64,000 nucleotides of DNA from Sophora flavescens (Eukaryota > Streptophyta > Magnoliopsida > Fabales > Fabaceae), in the NCBI GenBank assembly GCA_030762895.1, contig CM061068.1, positions 153,160,811 to 153,224,810 of the forward strand, read 5' to 3'. The position numbers and the translations under genes are program-made. This document shows positions 34,887 through 45,556 of the stretch, one piece after another. Positions within the stretch are counted from its first letter, which is position 1. Each line of letters begins with the position of its first letter. A model generated the notes under the pieces. The model did not search any database, was not told the DNA's origin, and worked only from the letters and a program-made list of their open reading frames with translations.

Positions 34887-37734
34887 TTGGTCTTTGCCTG
34901 TTTTTGTATGCGAGGTACTCTTCTACAAGAGGACTTGCTATTCGATTCAGAGATCACCAGGACCGAGAGGCAATTAAGAAAAGAGGCCAGAGAAAGGAAG
35001 AGGTTGGAAGCAATTAAAATAGAGGGCATGGCTGAAGAAAATCCTCCTCCTCCTCCTCCTCGTTACAAGCCTCTCTTTGAGTATGATCTACCAAGCTTGG
35101 TGGATTGTGACTCGTCTATTGTGAGAGGCAACCTGAACACAGACTCCTTCAGAGTTGAAGCATGTGTCACATTCCAGCTCCGGGAGAATCAGTTTGATGG
35201 GAGTGGAAAGCAAGACCCGCATAGACACATCACTCGCTTCCTTGAGGCGTGTGACTTACGAGAAGACAAGAGGAGTCTCACACGGGATGAGTTTCGCTTG
35301 CGACTTTTCCCTCTCTCTCTTAGGGATGTCGCTCGCGATTGGGTTGGCTGACTTGGATAGGAACAAAGATCGAACTTGGGAGCAAATGGCACGAAGTTCC
35401 TAACCAAATACTTTCCTCCTCGGAAGGCGGCACAAGCAAGAATAGCCGTCACTTCATTCAGGCAAACGGAGGATGAAACATACAATGAATCGTCGGAGAG
35501 GTACAATTGTTTGTTGAGAAGATGTCCTCTGCGTTCTTTGACCCGGTTTCCAAAGTGCAACATTTCTTTAATGGGTTGAGAGGACGCTATCGGATGAACT
35601 GTGATGCCATGGTGGCGGTTCTTTTGTATATTTATCGGCTGAGGATGGATGGGCACTGTTAGAGAAGATGTCATATAATGATTACAACCGTGGTAGGGAG
35701 ACCTCGAGTGGAATCAGTTCTGGGACAATGGAAGCCATTTTAGAGCAAAACAGACTTTTGAAGATGCAAAATGAGGCTTTGTCTGGGAACAAGAGGGTTA
35801 ATGCTATACACGAGGGAATGCCTCCGGGTTGTGCAAATTGCAATGGAAATCATGACACTCAGAATTGCCCGCTAAATTTCCCTCAAGAACATGTGGACTC
35901 TTGCCACAACTTCTATGACACTGTGCCCCAGAACAATTATCAGAGGAACAATCAAAATCAGAATAGGGGCTACATGAGAAGAGACCATCCGGGATTTGCT
36001 TGGAGTGATGTTAATGGTGGTCTAGCCGGTCAACAACACCCTCAACAGAATTGGCAACAACCTCAACAGGGTCTGAGACCGAACATTGGAATTCAACAGC
36101 GCAATACTCAGCAGGCTCCTCCGGGGCCTGATCAGTTGCAAATATCAGATGGTGGAAGACAACAGTGGGAGCTGGCCTTTGAAAAGATGACCGGGACAGT
36201 TGAGAAGCTGTCAACCTATACATACACATCTTTTGAGAAGGTGAACACTGCCATTGACAAGTTGGCGACTCATACAGGATCGCGAATTCGGAACTGAGAC
36301 ACAAATAGCACACTCGCGACGCAACTTAATGAGCGTCTTCCAGGCACTCTTCCGTAGTAATCGAGAACAACCCCAAGGGACAATGCAATGTCATATCTAC
36401 TAGAAGCGGAAGGGTGTTGGAACCTAGCAGGGGTACCACTAGTTCTCAGGATGACAAGGGCCCGGAACAACTACCAGTTGAGGAAGAGCAACCAGGGAAA
36501 GAAGGGTTGGCAAGTGACAAGGGACCGGAGCAAGGGGGAAGGCTGAAACTTGTGGATGAAGAGTTCCGTAGAAAGAAGTGGGTTGAACCCCAAGACCTCC
36601 CACCTTACATGAAGGTTCCGTATCCGGAAAGATTGAAGAAGCCTCAACAGGATAAGCAATTCAATAAGTTCCTTGATGTCTTCCGGAAACTTCAGATTAA
36701 CATTCCATTTGCAGAAGCCTTGGAACAAATGCCATCATATGCTCGGTTTATGAAGGAACTTCTCACTAAGAAGCGGAAGATTGTGGATGAAGAAACAGTT
36801 GCTTTGACCGAGGAGTGTAGTGCCATTCTTCAATGGAAACTGCCTCCGAAGTTGAAGGATCCCGGTTCCTTCTCGATACCATGCACCATTGGGGGAATTA
36901 CCTTCGGAAAGGCATTATGTGATCTAGGGGCAAGCATCAACTTGATGCCCCTCTCGATGATGAAGAGGCTAGGGATCAAAGAGGTAAAGGATACGCGAAT
37001 GTCACTCCAACTGGCCGATCGTTCTATCAAATATCCCTATGGAGTAGTCGAAGACTTGCTCGTGAAAGTTGACAAGTTCATATTCCCAGTGGACTTCGTG
37101 GTGCTCGACATGGATGAAGATGCTGAGATCCCTCTCATATTGGGTAGACCCTTCTTGGCCCTTTGGGGATGCCTTGATAGATGTGCGGCAAGGGAAACTC
37201 ACTTTAAGGGTGAATGATGATAAGGTGGTCTTCAATGTCTTTGAAGCGATTAAGCACCGGAAGAGAAGTCAGCGAGTGTATCGAGTGGATTTGGTGGACC
37301 CAACTGAAAAGGTAAATGCAACTCGAGAAGACCATGATCCTTCACTCGCAACAATATCGATAGAATCTCATGAGGAAGACAGTGAGGAAAAAGGCCCTTC
37401 GGGGGATGAAGTCTACCTTGAGTGGCTACGAGGCATGGAACCCATACCGAGTCTCCCAAGGGAAGAATGTGCAAAGGAAGAGCTCAGTTGCAAGGGCAAG
37501 AAAAAGAAGGGTAAAGCACCAAGGTTGAAAGGTAGCACCACCGTGGTGGTCAATAAAGACAACAAGTTGATCCCAAAAAAGACCATCGCGGAGTGGAGAG
37601 TGCGTGCGGATTATAGAAGGATGCTGGACTTAAATGAGCTGTCCGGGAACCGTTTGCGAGCATGTAAAGGGGCACAAACCTACAAAGAACGGGCCAAGGA
37701 ATGGCATGGCAAGAAGGATCTTCCTCCGGATTAA
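34887..37734 (+). pseudogene. D gag-protease (Athila type), frameshifted
   Basis: The likely start is the inner Met of CMRGTLLQEDLL (about 34908), which fits the MRGT start in A and C. Order: a basic N-terminus; a Pro run; capsid core (QFDGSGKQDPHRHITRFLE, LRLFPLSLRDVARDW); a second core segment 35376-35579; a zinc knuckle CANCNGNHDTQNC near 35838; an Asn/Gln-rich linker; then from 36414 the protease approach (INIPFAEALEQMPSYARFMK) and the aspartic protease with CDLGASINLMPLSMM and LILGRPFLA. A frameshift near 37160 moves the rest to another frame ending at 37734. Shifts or stops also fall near 35350, 35580 and 36297. No YxDD or integrase motif follows. The C-terminal 150 residues or so are Lys/Glu-rich and unlike RT. 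Confidence 0.85.
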
Positions 37735-37763
37735 CCCTTAGGGGCGACTTGAGTCAGGCTCGG

Positions 37764-37799
37764 GACGTTAAACAAGCGCTACTTGGGAGGCAACCCAAG
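37764..37799 (+). other. Conserved GCGCT/GGGAGGCAACCCAAG block with hairpin (D)
   Basis: GACGTTAAACAAGCGCTA is followed by CTTGGG-AGGCAA-CCCAAG, a 6-bp perfect stem with a 6-nt loop. It begins about 30 bp after the gag-protease stop. The same block follows C's stop. I recall this block as common downstream of pol in Athila elements, so here it would mark the right edge of the pol deletion. Confidence 0.7.
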
Positions 37800-39216
37800 C
37801 TAGGTACCCTCTCCTTTCCTCACTCTTGTTTTTGTTTTTGTATTTTTTTTTTGTGTTTGTTTTGTTTTTGTTTGTCACTCTTGAATAATTTGAGAAGATC
37901 AAGAGTTTTTGTATGAAATGTCGTGTCGGCAAGCTTGTTAGATTTTAATTATATTGAGCATAGATGGATTGCTTGAATTATATACACCATTGATGATTTC
38001 CCCTAGGTTCAAGTAATAGAAAAGTTGATCCCCACTAAAAATTGAAAATTGAACTTTGAGATGTATTATGATTGCTTGATTTATGATAAGTTTGGGGTGA
38101 GGGGGTGCACACACTAGGAATCGTATCTCGGTCAAACAATTTGCAAAATGTCCAGGTGAGGATTTGAGCCTCCAACTCTGTTTTTGAATGTGTGAATCAA
38201 TGTTAAGTTGCACTTTCCCGAATTTGCTTGAATCTCTATATGGTTTGCATGATTATGTGTTGCTTCAAATGATTTAGGCAATTTTCTTTGAATTAACTAC
38301 TTGGCCTGAAATGAACCATCCCTAATGCATGTTCCCTAGTTAGCCAAATTGAGCCCAATTGACCTATTGTTTCTTGATGACCCTACATTACGAGCCAAAA
38401 TCTGAAAAACCATGTTGACCCAATCTTAGGATTAGGAGAGCATGGAAATGAGCAAGAGAAAGGTTGTGAGAAACTAAGTTTGGGGTGGCTACAAGGTATG
38501 TGTCATATTGGGATGAGAAAGAGAAAATAAAGGTTGACCCAAGGCAAAAAGAAAATAAAAGAAAAGAAGAAAACAAAAAAAAATTGCCAAAAGAAAAGGG
38601 GCAAAACAAAAATAATATCAAGGAAAAGGTTGTAGTCACCCGAGCCCAAATGAAAAATGGAAAGAAAGGAATTTGAGTGGAAAAATGTGTTTAATGCTCA
38701 TGCTCTCTTAGTTCCTAGGGACTTAAGCCTAAATATCCTTGATTATCCTACCCTCAGCCAGGCCCCATTACAACCTTTAAAAGACCTTTTGATGTTGCAT
38801 GCATGTTTTCGTGGGAACTATGTTTGAGATGAAAATCAAATTCATGGGAAGTGCTCTTGATAAGTGAAATTGAGTGAAAAAGTTGAAAGCCTAGACAAAC
38901 TTGAGCGAATGAGTGAAATACTAAATGCCCTTGTGAGGAAGGCAATTGTTGAAATAGGTGATCTTCCTTTGTGTGTATCTTTGAGCCTCAACTTAGAGTA
39001 ATGATGGCATGAATGATAATTTCTCAATTGTTTAAAGTAGATGAATGTGGGGACTACATTGATGAAAAAAAGGGGGGATCAAGGAAGAAAAACTGTTTTG
39101 TAAAGTCGCATGAAATTTGTGCGAAATTGATTAGATCTTTAGGCTTGCCAAGTCTTGAGTCGTTTTTGAGTTTTAAGCTTGCTTGGGGACAAGCAAGGTT
39201 TAAGTTTGGGGTATTT
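37800..39216 (+). other. D 3' untranslated region
   Basis: No gene. It is AT-rich with an A-rich stretch near 38510-38640. The polypurine tract AAGTTTGGGGTATTT abuts the 3' LTR (39201-39216); similar AAGTTTGGGGT tracts occur at about 38089 and 38473. Confidence 0.7.
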
Positions 39217-40817
39217 TGATAAGCCTCTGGCTTATCTAGTTTTAAGACTAGATAAACTAGGGTTTATGTGCCAATTTATTCGAGTTTACTCTCGTTTTCG
39301 CCCAAATTTGCCTTGTTTTGTTCCTAAGTTGGACCTTGACTCGTTTTGCATCTTTTGTGTAGTTTTTAGGTTATTTTGGAGAGAATTACGCTTGTGGTTG
39401 CTTGTGTTGTTTTCAGGTCCATAAGTGAGGCTCTAAGAATTAAGGAAAGTCAACAAATAGTGGAGATTGCCATTCTGGGGATTCTCGCCCCGCGAGAGGA
39501 GGCTCGCCCCGCGATAATTTGAAGATCTGGGAAGACAGAGACCATCACGGCCTAGCCGTGATTGACATCACGGGCCGTGACAGGAAGATTCGCGTCGCGA
39601 GACGTCCTTCGCGTCGCGAGTGTGTGAACTCCAGAAAAGTACCAGAATCAGAGACCATCACGGCCTAGCCGTGATGTATATCACGGCCGTGACCTAAAAG
39701 CCATACAAGTCAGAGACCATCACGGCCTAGCCGTGATGTATATCACGGCCGTGACCTAAAATCCACACAAGGCAGAGAACATCACGGCCTGGCCGTGATT
39801 GACATCACGGGCCGTGACAAGAAGACTCGCGTCGCGAGACATCCTTCAGCGTCGCGAATGTTCAAATCCCGAAGCGGAACCGCGCGCGTGATACCGCGGC
39901 CCGGCGTGATGACCGCCACGGCCTGGCCGTGATGACCGCCACGCCTGGCCGTGATGACGCGTGACGCGTGGCCTCCTTATAAATAGAGCAGATCAGAACA
40001 GAAAAGAGAACCTTTTGGATCAGAATTTTCAGAGACCTTTTGTAACCCTTATTCTGGGATTTCTTCTTCTCTTCTTTTCTCTTAATTCATAGGCTTAGGA
40101 TGAATTCCGATTGTACGTGCATTGTTGTTACGGACATGAGGAACTAATCCTCTTGTCTAGGGGATCGATGAAGCCACCCATGGCGGCATAGTGTTCATGT
40201 AATGTAATTCTCTCTCCTTTAATTCAATTATGATTTTCCAATTCTGTTTTCATTGTGTCGATTATATGCTAGCGTGATCGACTAGTTAAGCGTGTTGAGG
40301 CCTAGCGGCGATTCGCGTTTTAGAACTTGAATTGGGAACATCGGTCGAGTATTGCACGAGAGTGAGTAGGAGATCGATGCAACCTATAGGGAACAAGAAT
40401 TAATAGAATTCGAGATTAGGGTTAAGAGACCTAGCAAGTAATTAACTCAAATCATCGAATACGTCCTAATGAGCACGGAAGTGGATTTAGGAGAATTTAG
40501 GGGTCCCGGTTGACATTAAAATTGAACTTAGGGAGGAGAATATCATCACTTGGGTGCTTTGCATGATTGGGTAGGTGGATTCGAAACCTTAGATGCTTTT
40601 ATTTCTGAATTTAATCACCGTAGTGTTATTTGAATCGATTCTTGAATTCGCAATCTCAATCTCTTTCTCTCAACCACCTTCTATTGCTTAACCAACGTAT
40701 CGGATTTCTTGACAATTTAGTCGAATTGGTAACCCAATCCTTGTGTTCGACCTCGGTAGAATCTTACCGTGTTTTTATTACTTGCGACGACCCGGTACAC
40801 TTGCCGGAGCCACAACA
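39217..40817 (+). repeat. D 3' LTR (1601 bp)
   Basis: Nearly identical to the 5' LTR, apart from a few single-base differences and a rearranged 100-bp stretch at 39870-39970 inside the palindrome cluster. Confidence 0.92.
39483..39970 (+). repeat. GC-rich palindrome cluster (D 3' LTR)
   Basis: Same cluster as at 33446-33893, about 40 bp longer. The final segment before the TATA box has duplicated and partly scrambled CACGGCCTGGCCGTGATGAC units. Either real expansion or an assembly error in a hairpin region is possible. Confidence 0.82.
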
Positions 40818-41042
40818 GCCACGGCCGTGATGCTTATCATGGGCAGGCCGTGATGCATTCTGGTCCATAGGGGTAGCTTGTCACGGCCGTGACATCTATC
40901 ACGGCTAGGCCGTGATGCTCTCTGATCTTCAGGGTTCTTCCATCACGCCCGTGATGGGGATCACGGCTGGGTCGTGATCCTTTCTGATCTTCAATTCTGG
41001 CTCATCACGGCCGTGACCAGTGTCACGGCCTGGGCGTGATGG
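40818..41042 (-). repeat. TCACGGCCGTGA palindrome array inside C's 3' untranslated region
   Basis: Four doublets of the same design as in C's LTRs, but in internal sequence. Element D was inserted at the edge of this array; its duplicated GCCAC is part of the first unit. Confidence 0.82.
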
Positions 41043-41194
41043 TTGCTGACTTTGGTGTCTCTGCCCTTTTTGCTTCTCCTTCCTCATTTCCCTGAAAACA
41101 CTTAACAAACCTATTAATCTATGATATTTTACTCTTGATCTTCTCAAATTATTCAAGAGTGAAATTGAAAAACGAAGGGGAAAGGAAAAGAAAA

Positions 41195-41231
41195 CTTGGG
41201 TTGCCTCCCAATAAGCGCTTCTTTAACGTCA
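41195..41231 (-). other. Conserved GCGCT/GGGAGGCAACCCAAG block (C)
   Basis: On the minus strand GACGTTAAAGAAGCGCTT and ATTGGGAGGCAACCCAAG, a TTGGG/CCCAA hairpin, about 24 bp after the gag-protease stop. Counterpart of 37764-37799 in D. Confidence 0.7.
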
Positions 41232-41254
41232 CTAGCTTGACGGGCTTCTTTCAA

Positions 41255-43939
41255 TTAACCGGGGTCGGCTGGGCGTAGAAGTACCAGAACACCTCTCTTC
41301 AATGGAACTCCTTCAAAGAGCTGGTTTTGCTTATAACGCCGACAATTGCGCTTTCGCCTTGGCCTTTTCACTTTGAGCCCCGTGGACCTATCCTTACTCC
41401 CTCCCGGCAGAAGTTCTGTTTCCACATGACGGGCAAATCCAACCTCATCACCATTTGATGTATCATTTGTCGTGCAGAGCTTCAGAGTTGCTTTCATGTT
41501 GAGATCTTCCTTCCTCTCAGGAGTAGAGGAGTGGTGCTGATGTGCAACGACTTCTTTGGCCACTATATCCACAATGTCCATGCAGAAACAATCCTCTTCA
41601 TCACTCGGGCGATGCATAGCTTCAAATACATTAAAAGTGACTTCTTCATCTTGCACTCTGAATCGCAGTTGGCCTTTCTGTACATCTATCAAAGCGCGAC
41701 CAGTCGCTAGAAAAGGTCTCCCCAATATAAGCAGAACTTTTGCATCCTCCTCCATGTCTAATATCACAAAGTCCGCTGGGAAGATAAACTTATCCACTTT
41801 TACCAGAACATCTTCCAAAATACCATAAGGACGCTTGATTGATCTATCAGCTAGTTGCAATGCCATCCTTGTTGGTTTCACCTCACCACCTCCAAGCTTG
41901 TTCAAAATTGAAAGCGGCATCAAATTGATACTCGCTCCCAAGTCACACAGGGCCTTCCCAATAGCAACACTCCCAATAGTACAAGGGATTGTAAAACTAC
42001 CAGGATCTTTAAGCTTTGGAGGTAGCTTCCTTTGAAGTATCGCACTACATTCTTCTGTCAAGGCAACAGTCTCACCTTCTTTGAACTTTCTTTTCTTCGT
42101 GAGCAATTCCTTCATGAACTTTGCATAGGTTGGCATCTGCTCTAGTGCTTCAGCAAAGGGTATGTTGATCTGTAACCGCTTGAAGATGTTAAGGAACTTG
42201 GCAAACTGTTCTTCCTTCTCCTTTTTCTTGCTCAAATGAGGATATGGCAACTTCACATAAGAAGGGATCTCTTGAGGCTTGTCTCCATCTTTCAAAATCT
42301 GACTCTTAGTCCTCCTCAAAATCGAATTCTCATCCACTAGCTTCTCCCTCTTGTCTTTCTCACTTTCTTTTTCTTCCTCCTCTACTACAACATCTTTGCC
42401 TTTTTCTTTATTCAAATCAGACTTTTCAGCAATCACCTCTGTTTTTTCAGCAACTCTCTCATTCTTCAACAAAGGCTCACCGCTTACATTCTTAAGACTT
42501 TTACCACTCCTCAAAACAACAGCATTGCAATGCTCTTTAGGATTGGTTTGAGTATTACCTGAAAAACTGCTGCTAGATTGCTTCGCTAGGTGCTTTGCAA
42601 TTTGTCCAACTTGAACCTCCAAATTTTTTTATAGAAGCATCTGTGTTTTTCTGGTTTGTCATGGACACTTGCATGAATTGATTGAGGGTGTTCTCCAATA
42701 TAGAAATCCGGTCTTGAGGCGGTTGTGTGGGTTGAGGCTTGCTTGCTTGTCCGACATCTTGTTTCCAACCAAAACTCGGTTGATTCCTCCATCCTTGGTT
42801 GTAGTTGTTGGAGTATTGGTTGTTACCTGGCCGCCCATAGTTCCCCATATAATTAGCTTCCTCATGGGAACTAGGTGGTGCCTCACATCTTCCATTATCA
42901 TGATCTCCTCCACAAAAATCACATCGCATTACCTGTTGAGGTGGCATGGTTGTCCCTTGAACAGTTTGGTGTTGTTGTGGGAGTTGAGCTAGTTGCTTGG
43001 TAATGGACTCCAGTTGTTGTGTCATGAGTTTATTCTGAGCCAAAAGTGCAGTTTGTGAATCTAACTCTAACATTCCCCTTCTTGATGTGGGACCCCGATC
43101 ATGATGCATCAAATAGTCATTAGATGCCATAGCCTCTATCAAAATCAGTGCTTCCTATGTTGTCTTTGTGTTCATGGAACCTCCAGCTGAGGCATCCAAC
43201 ATATACCTGGTTGACGGCCTCAATCCATTACAGAATGTTTGCATTTGGGTATGATCATCAAACCCATGATTTGGACATCTTCGGAGCAATTCCTTGAACT
43301 TTTCCCAGGTGTCATGAAGAGTCTCACCTTCTTGTTGAGCGAAGCTTATGATGTCACTCCTTGTCTTGACAAATCTTGAGGTGGGAAAGAACCTTGCCAG
43401 AAATTTTGCCTCTAAGTCATTCCATGTAGTGATGCTCCCCCTTGGTTGAGATTGGAGCCAAGCCTTGGCCCTATCTCTTAAAGAGAAAGGAAATGCCCTT
43501 AGGCGGATTGCATCCTCAGAGGCACCATTGTGCTTCATCGTAGCACATATCTCAATGAAGTTGGAGATATGACTATTAGGATCTTCCTTTTCCAACCCGG
43601 TAAACTGATTTTGTGCAACCAAATTCAAAAGAGCTGGCTTTATTTCAAAATTGTTGCAGTTAATTGGGGCCTCACTATGCTAGTGACATGCTGATTGACA
43701 TTTGTATTGCCGTAGTCACCAAGTGTCCTCCGTGGTGGAGCACCTTCACCATTGTCTGTCATTCTGAGTTTTTCTTGATGAACTTGAGAGGTGGAAGTCT
43801 CTTGTTCTTCTTCTTGCTGTTCTAACAGTTTCTGCTTTCTTGCTTGCCTTCGATTTTTCCTAGATGTTCTTTCAATCTCAGGATCGTGGAGGAGTTGGTC
43901 AGCTGGGATAGTACCTCGCATATAAAAACAGTCTAGCAA
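41255..43939 (-). pseudogene. C gag-protease (Athila type), frameshifted
   Basis: Reading leftward: start near MRGTIPADQL (about 43921); capsid core in the 43628-43155 frame (QNQFTGLEKEDPNSHISNF, LRAFPFSLRDRAKAW, ARFFPTSRF); a zinc knuckle CDFCGGDHDNGRC (about 42900); a Gly/Asn-rich linker; then from 42622 a long open frame with NPKEHCNAVVLRSGK, LQINIPFAEALEQMPTYAKF and the aspartic protease (CDLGASINLMPLSIL, LILGRPFLATGRAL). The protease part is open for 455 codons. Breaks: a shift near 43635, a stop near 43150, and a shift at an 8-T run near 42627. It ends at 41255 without any RT. Gag is close to A's; the protease is clearly related to D's. Confidence 0.85.
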
Positions 43940-44106
43940 ACAAGAGTGTTAGCAGTAAAAGTCAGCACACAAACAGCAAATATACCAGAAAAATATGACA
44001 GCAAACCAAAACACAGAAAAATGACAGCAAACAGATCACCACAGAAATTTTTTTTGCTTTTGCTTAAATTAGTAACCGAAATAGGTATGCTAATATTGAA
44101 ACACAA

Positions 44107-44124
44107 TCCCCGGCAACGGCGCCA
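44107..44124 (-). other. Primer-binding site, Athila type (element C)
   Basis: TGGCGCCGTTGCCGGGGA on the minus strand, six bases from the 5' LTR. Confidence 0.88.
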
Positions 44125-44983
44125 AAAACTTGTTGACGAATCTAGGCAAGTATACCTAGTCGTGCAAGTAATACGGTGGTGAGACCGTTTATCGTTCCCA
44201 CGAGGACTGTGACAAGTACTAACACGTACCGAATCAATTACTATCTAAGGGGATATTTGGATTGAAGGGAGCTCGATAATAAATGCCAAGCCCAAATAAG
44301 ATCTAAACCTAAAATAATAAAATAAAGAGAAAAGTTCTTTGGGAATTTCTGTCGAACACTTGGAAGGCACTAAAAAGGATTCTTCAAATATAAGAACAAC
44401 GCTGGGATTAGGTTCACTAAACTTCATCCCCATGCAATGACATGACTAATAAACAGTTTCTACTTCAAGTATGACAATCAATCCACTAAATTACTCAAGC
44501 CCCGATTCCTCGGATGACAAGAGCCTAAATCCACTAATAGACCCTAATTCCTTAGGTGGCCTAGATTAATAAAATTGCATTAAGATTAGGCGCGATTGCT
44601 AATAAACCTAGTTCCATTCCTAGATACAAGGTTTACTAGGTGATTAATTTCAATTCCAGTTCTAATACGAATTTTCCAATTGCATATCAAAACACTAATC
44701 GAGTCATGGGGTTGCTAGCCACAACAAGCATTAAGCATAGAAATCAATCACTCAATAAAGAAGCAAAAACTGTATTACAAGATCAAGTCGGATACATGAG
44801 AATTCAGAGATAGCTACACCTAACCCCAACAATGGAGGTTTAGCTACTCATGATCATAGCCATTACAAAAGAAATAGAGGTGAGAAGGAAGAGAAACTCC
44901 ATGGAATCCTTGTGCCACTGCCTTTGGTTCAGAGAGAGTATTTTTGGGTTCAAAAATTGTCGTTCTTCTGTTCTGCTCGTGCT

Positions 44984-44991
44984 CCTTTATA
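44984..44991 (-). promoter_or_regulatory. TATA box (C 5' LTR)
   Basis: TATAAAGG on the minus strand; the equivalent in the 3' LTR is at 31134-31141. Confidence 0.6.
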
Positions 44992-45005
44992 GATCAGGAT
45001 TCGCG

Positions 45006-45328
45006 TCACGGCCGTGATAGCCATCACGGCCTAGTCGTGACGCTTTCTGCTTTGGCGCGCTTTCAAATATTAGAGCATCACGGCCGTGATGCTCATCATT
45101 GGCAGGCCGTGATAGCTTCTGCCTTCACCAAATGATCTGTCACGGCCGTGATGGCCGTCACGGCTTGGCTGTGACAGATTCTGCCAAGAGGGGATCTGGC
45201 TCCATTAACATGTCACGGTCGTGATGGGTATCACGGCTAAGCCGTGACAGCTTCTGACTTTTGCCTTCTTTCCTCTCAATTATTGATCGATCACGGCCGT
45301 GAGGGTCATCACTGCCAGGCCGTGATGG
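45006..45328 (-). repeat. TCACGGCCGTGA palindrome array (C 5' LTR)
   Basis: Five doublets as in the 3' LTR. The nearest palindrome (45006-45017) is 14 bp from the TATA box. Differences from the 3' LTR array are mostly C/T or G/A, several at CpG. Confidence 0.86.
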
Positions 45329-45556
45329 GCTCTGCCTGGGTCATTTTCTTCACTTTTTGAGCTCTGTCTTCATTCAAGCTCTATCATGGTTATTCTTGAG
45401 CATTTTTCCTTGAATTCCTGCAAAACAACACCAAGAAACCGCCTCACTCGATCCAAGGTAAAAACTAATAAAATCAAATCAAATATACCTAAACTATATG
45501 AAGAATGCATGCAAAAATATACAGGGATTATGATGCAAAATCACACTATCAAGTAC

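Larger units (their letters stand above)
33179..40817 (+). mobile_element. Element D: Athila-like gag-protease element, plus strand, youngest insertion
   Basis: LTRs 33179-34745 and 39217-40817, primer-binding site 34752-34769, gag-protease 34887-37734, 3' untranslated region to 39216. It is flanked by GCCAC at 33174-33178 and 40818-40822. The LTRs are almost identical outside one palindromic segment, and it is the innermost element, so it is the most recent of its chain. It has no RT, RNase H or integrase. Inserted in C. Confidence 0.92.
30276..45551 (-). mobile_element. Element C: Athila-like gag-protease element, minus strand
   Basis: LTRs 30276-31701 and 44131-45551, primer-binding site 44107-44124, gag-protease 41255-43939, and a 3' untranslated region split by element D. 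It is flanked by AGTAC (30271-30275 and 45552-45556). Without D it is about 7.6 kb. No RT, RNase H or integrase sequence is found between the protease frame and the 3' LTR, so it would need enzymes in trans. It interrupts B's env-like ORF. Confidence 0.9.
44131..45551 (-). repeat. C 5' LTR (1421 bp)
   Basis: TGTTGACGAATC to CACACTATCA on the + strand. Minus-strand TATAAAGG at 44984-44991, with the palindrome array at 45006-45328 immediately upstream of it in the direction of transcription. Short frames inside are not genes. Confidence 0.9.

Noticed and set aside
37764..37799. Riboswitch or transcription terminator reading of the hairpin
   Set aside because: The context is a eukaryotic retroelement and the block is shared by two Athila-like elements; no ligand-binding fold is visible.
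38485..38676. Lys/Glu-rich small ORF in D
   Set aside because: A-rich low-complexity sequence in the 3' untranslated region; no start context or homologue in C.
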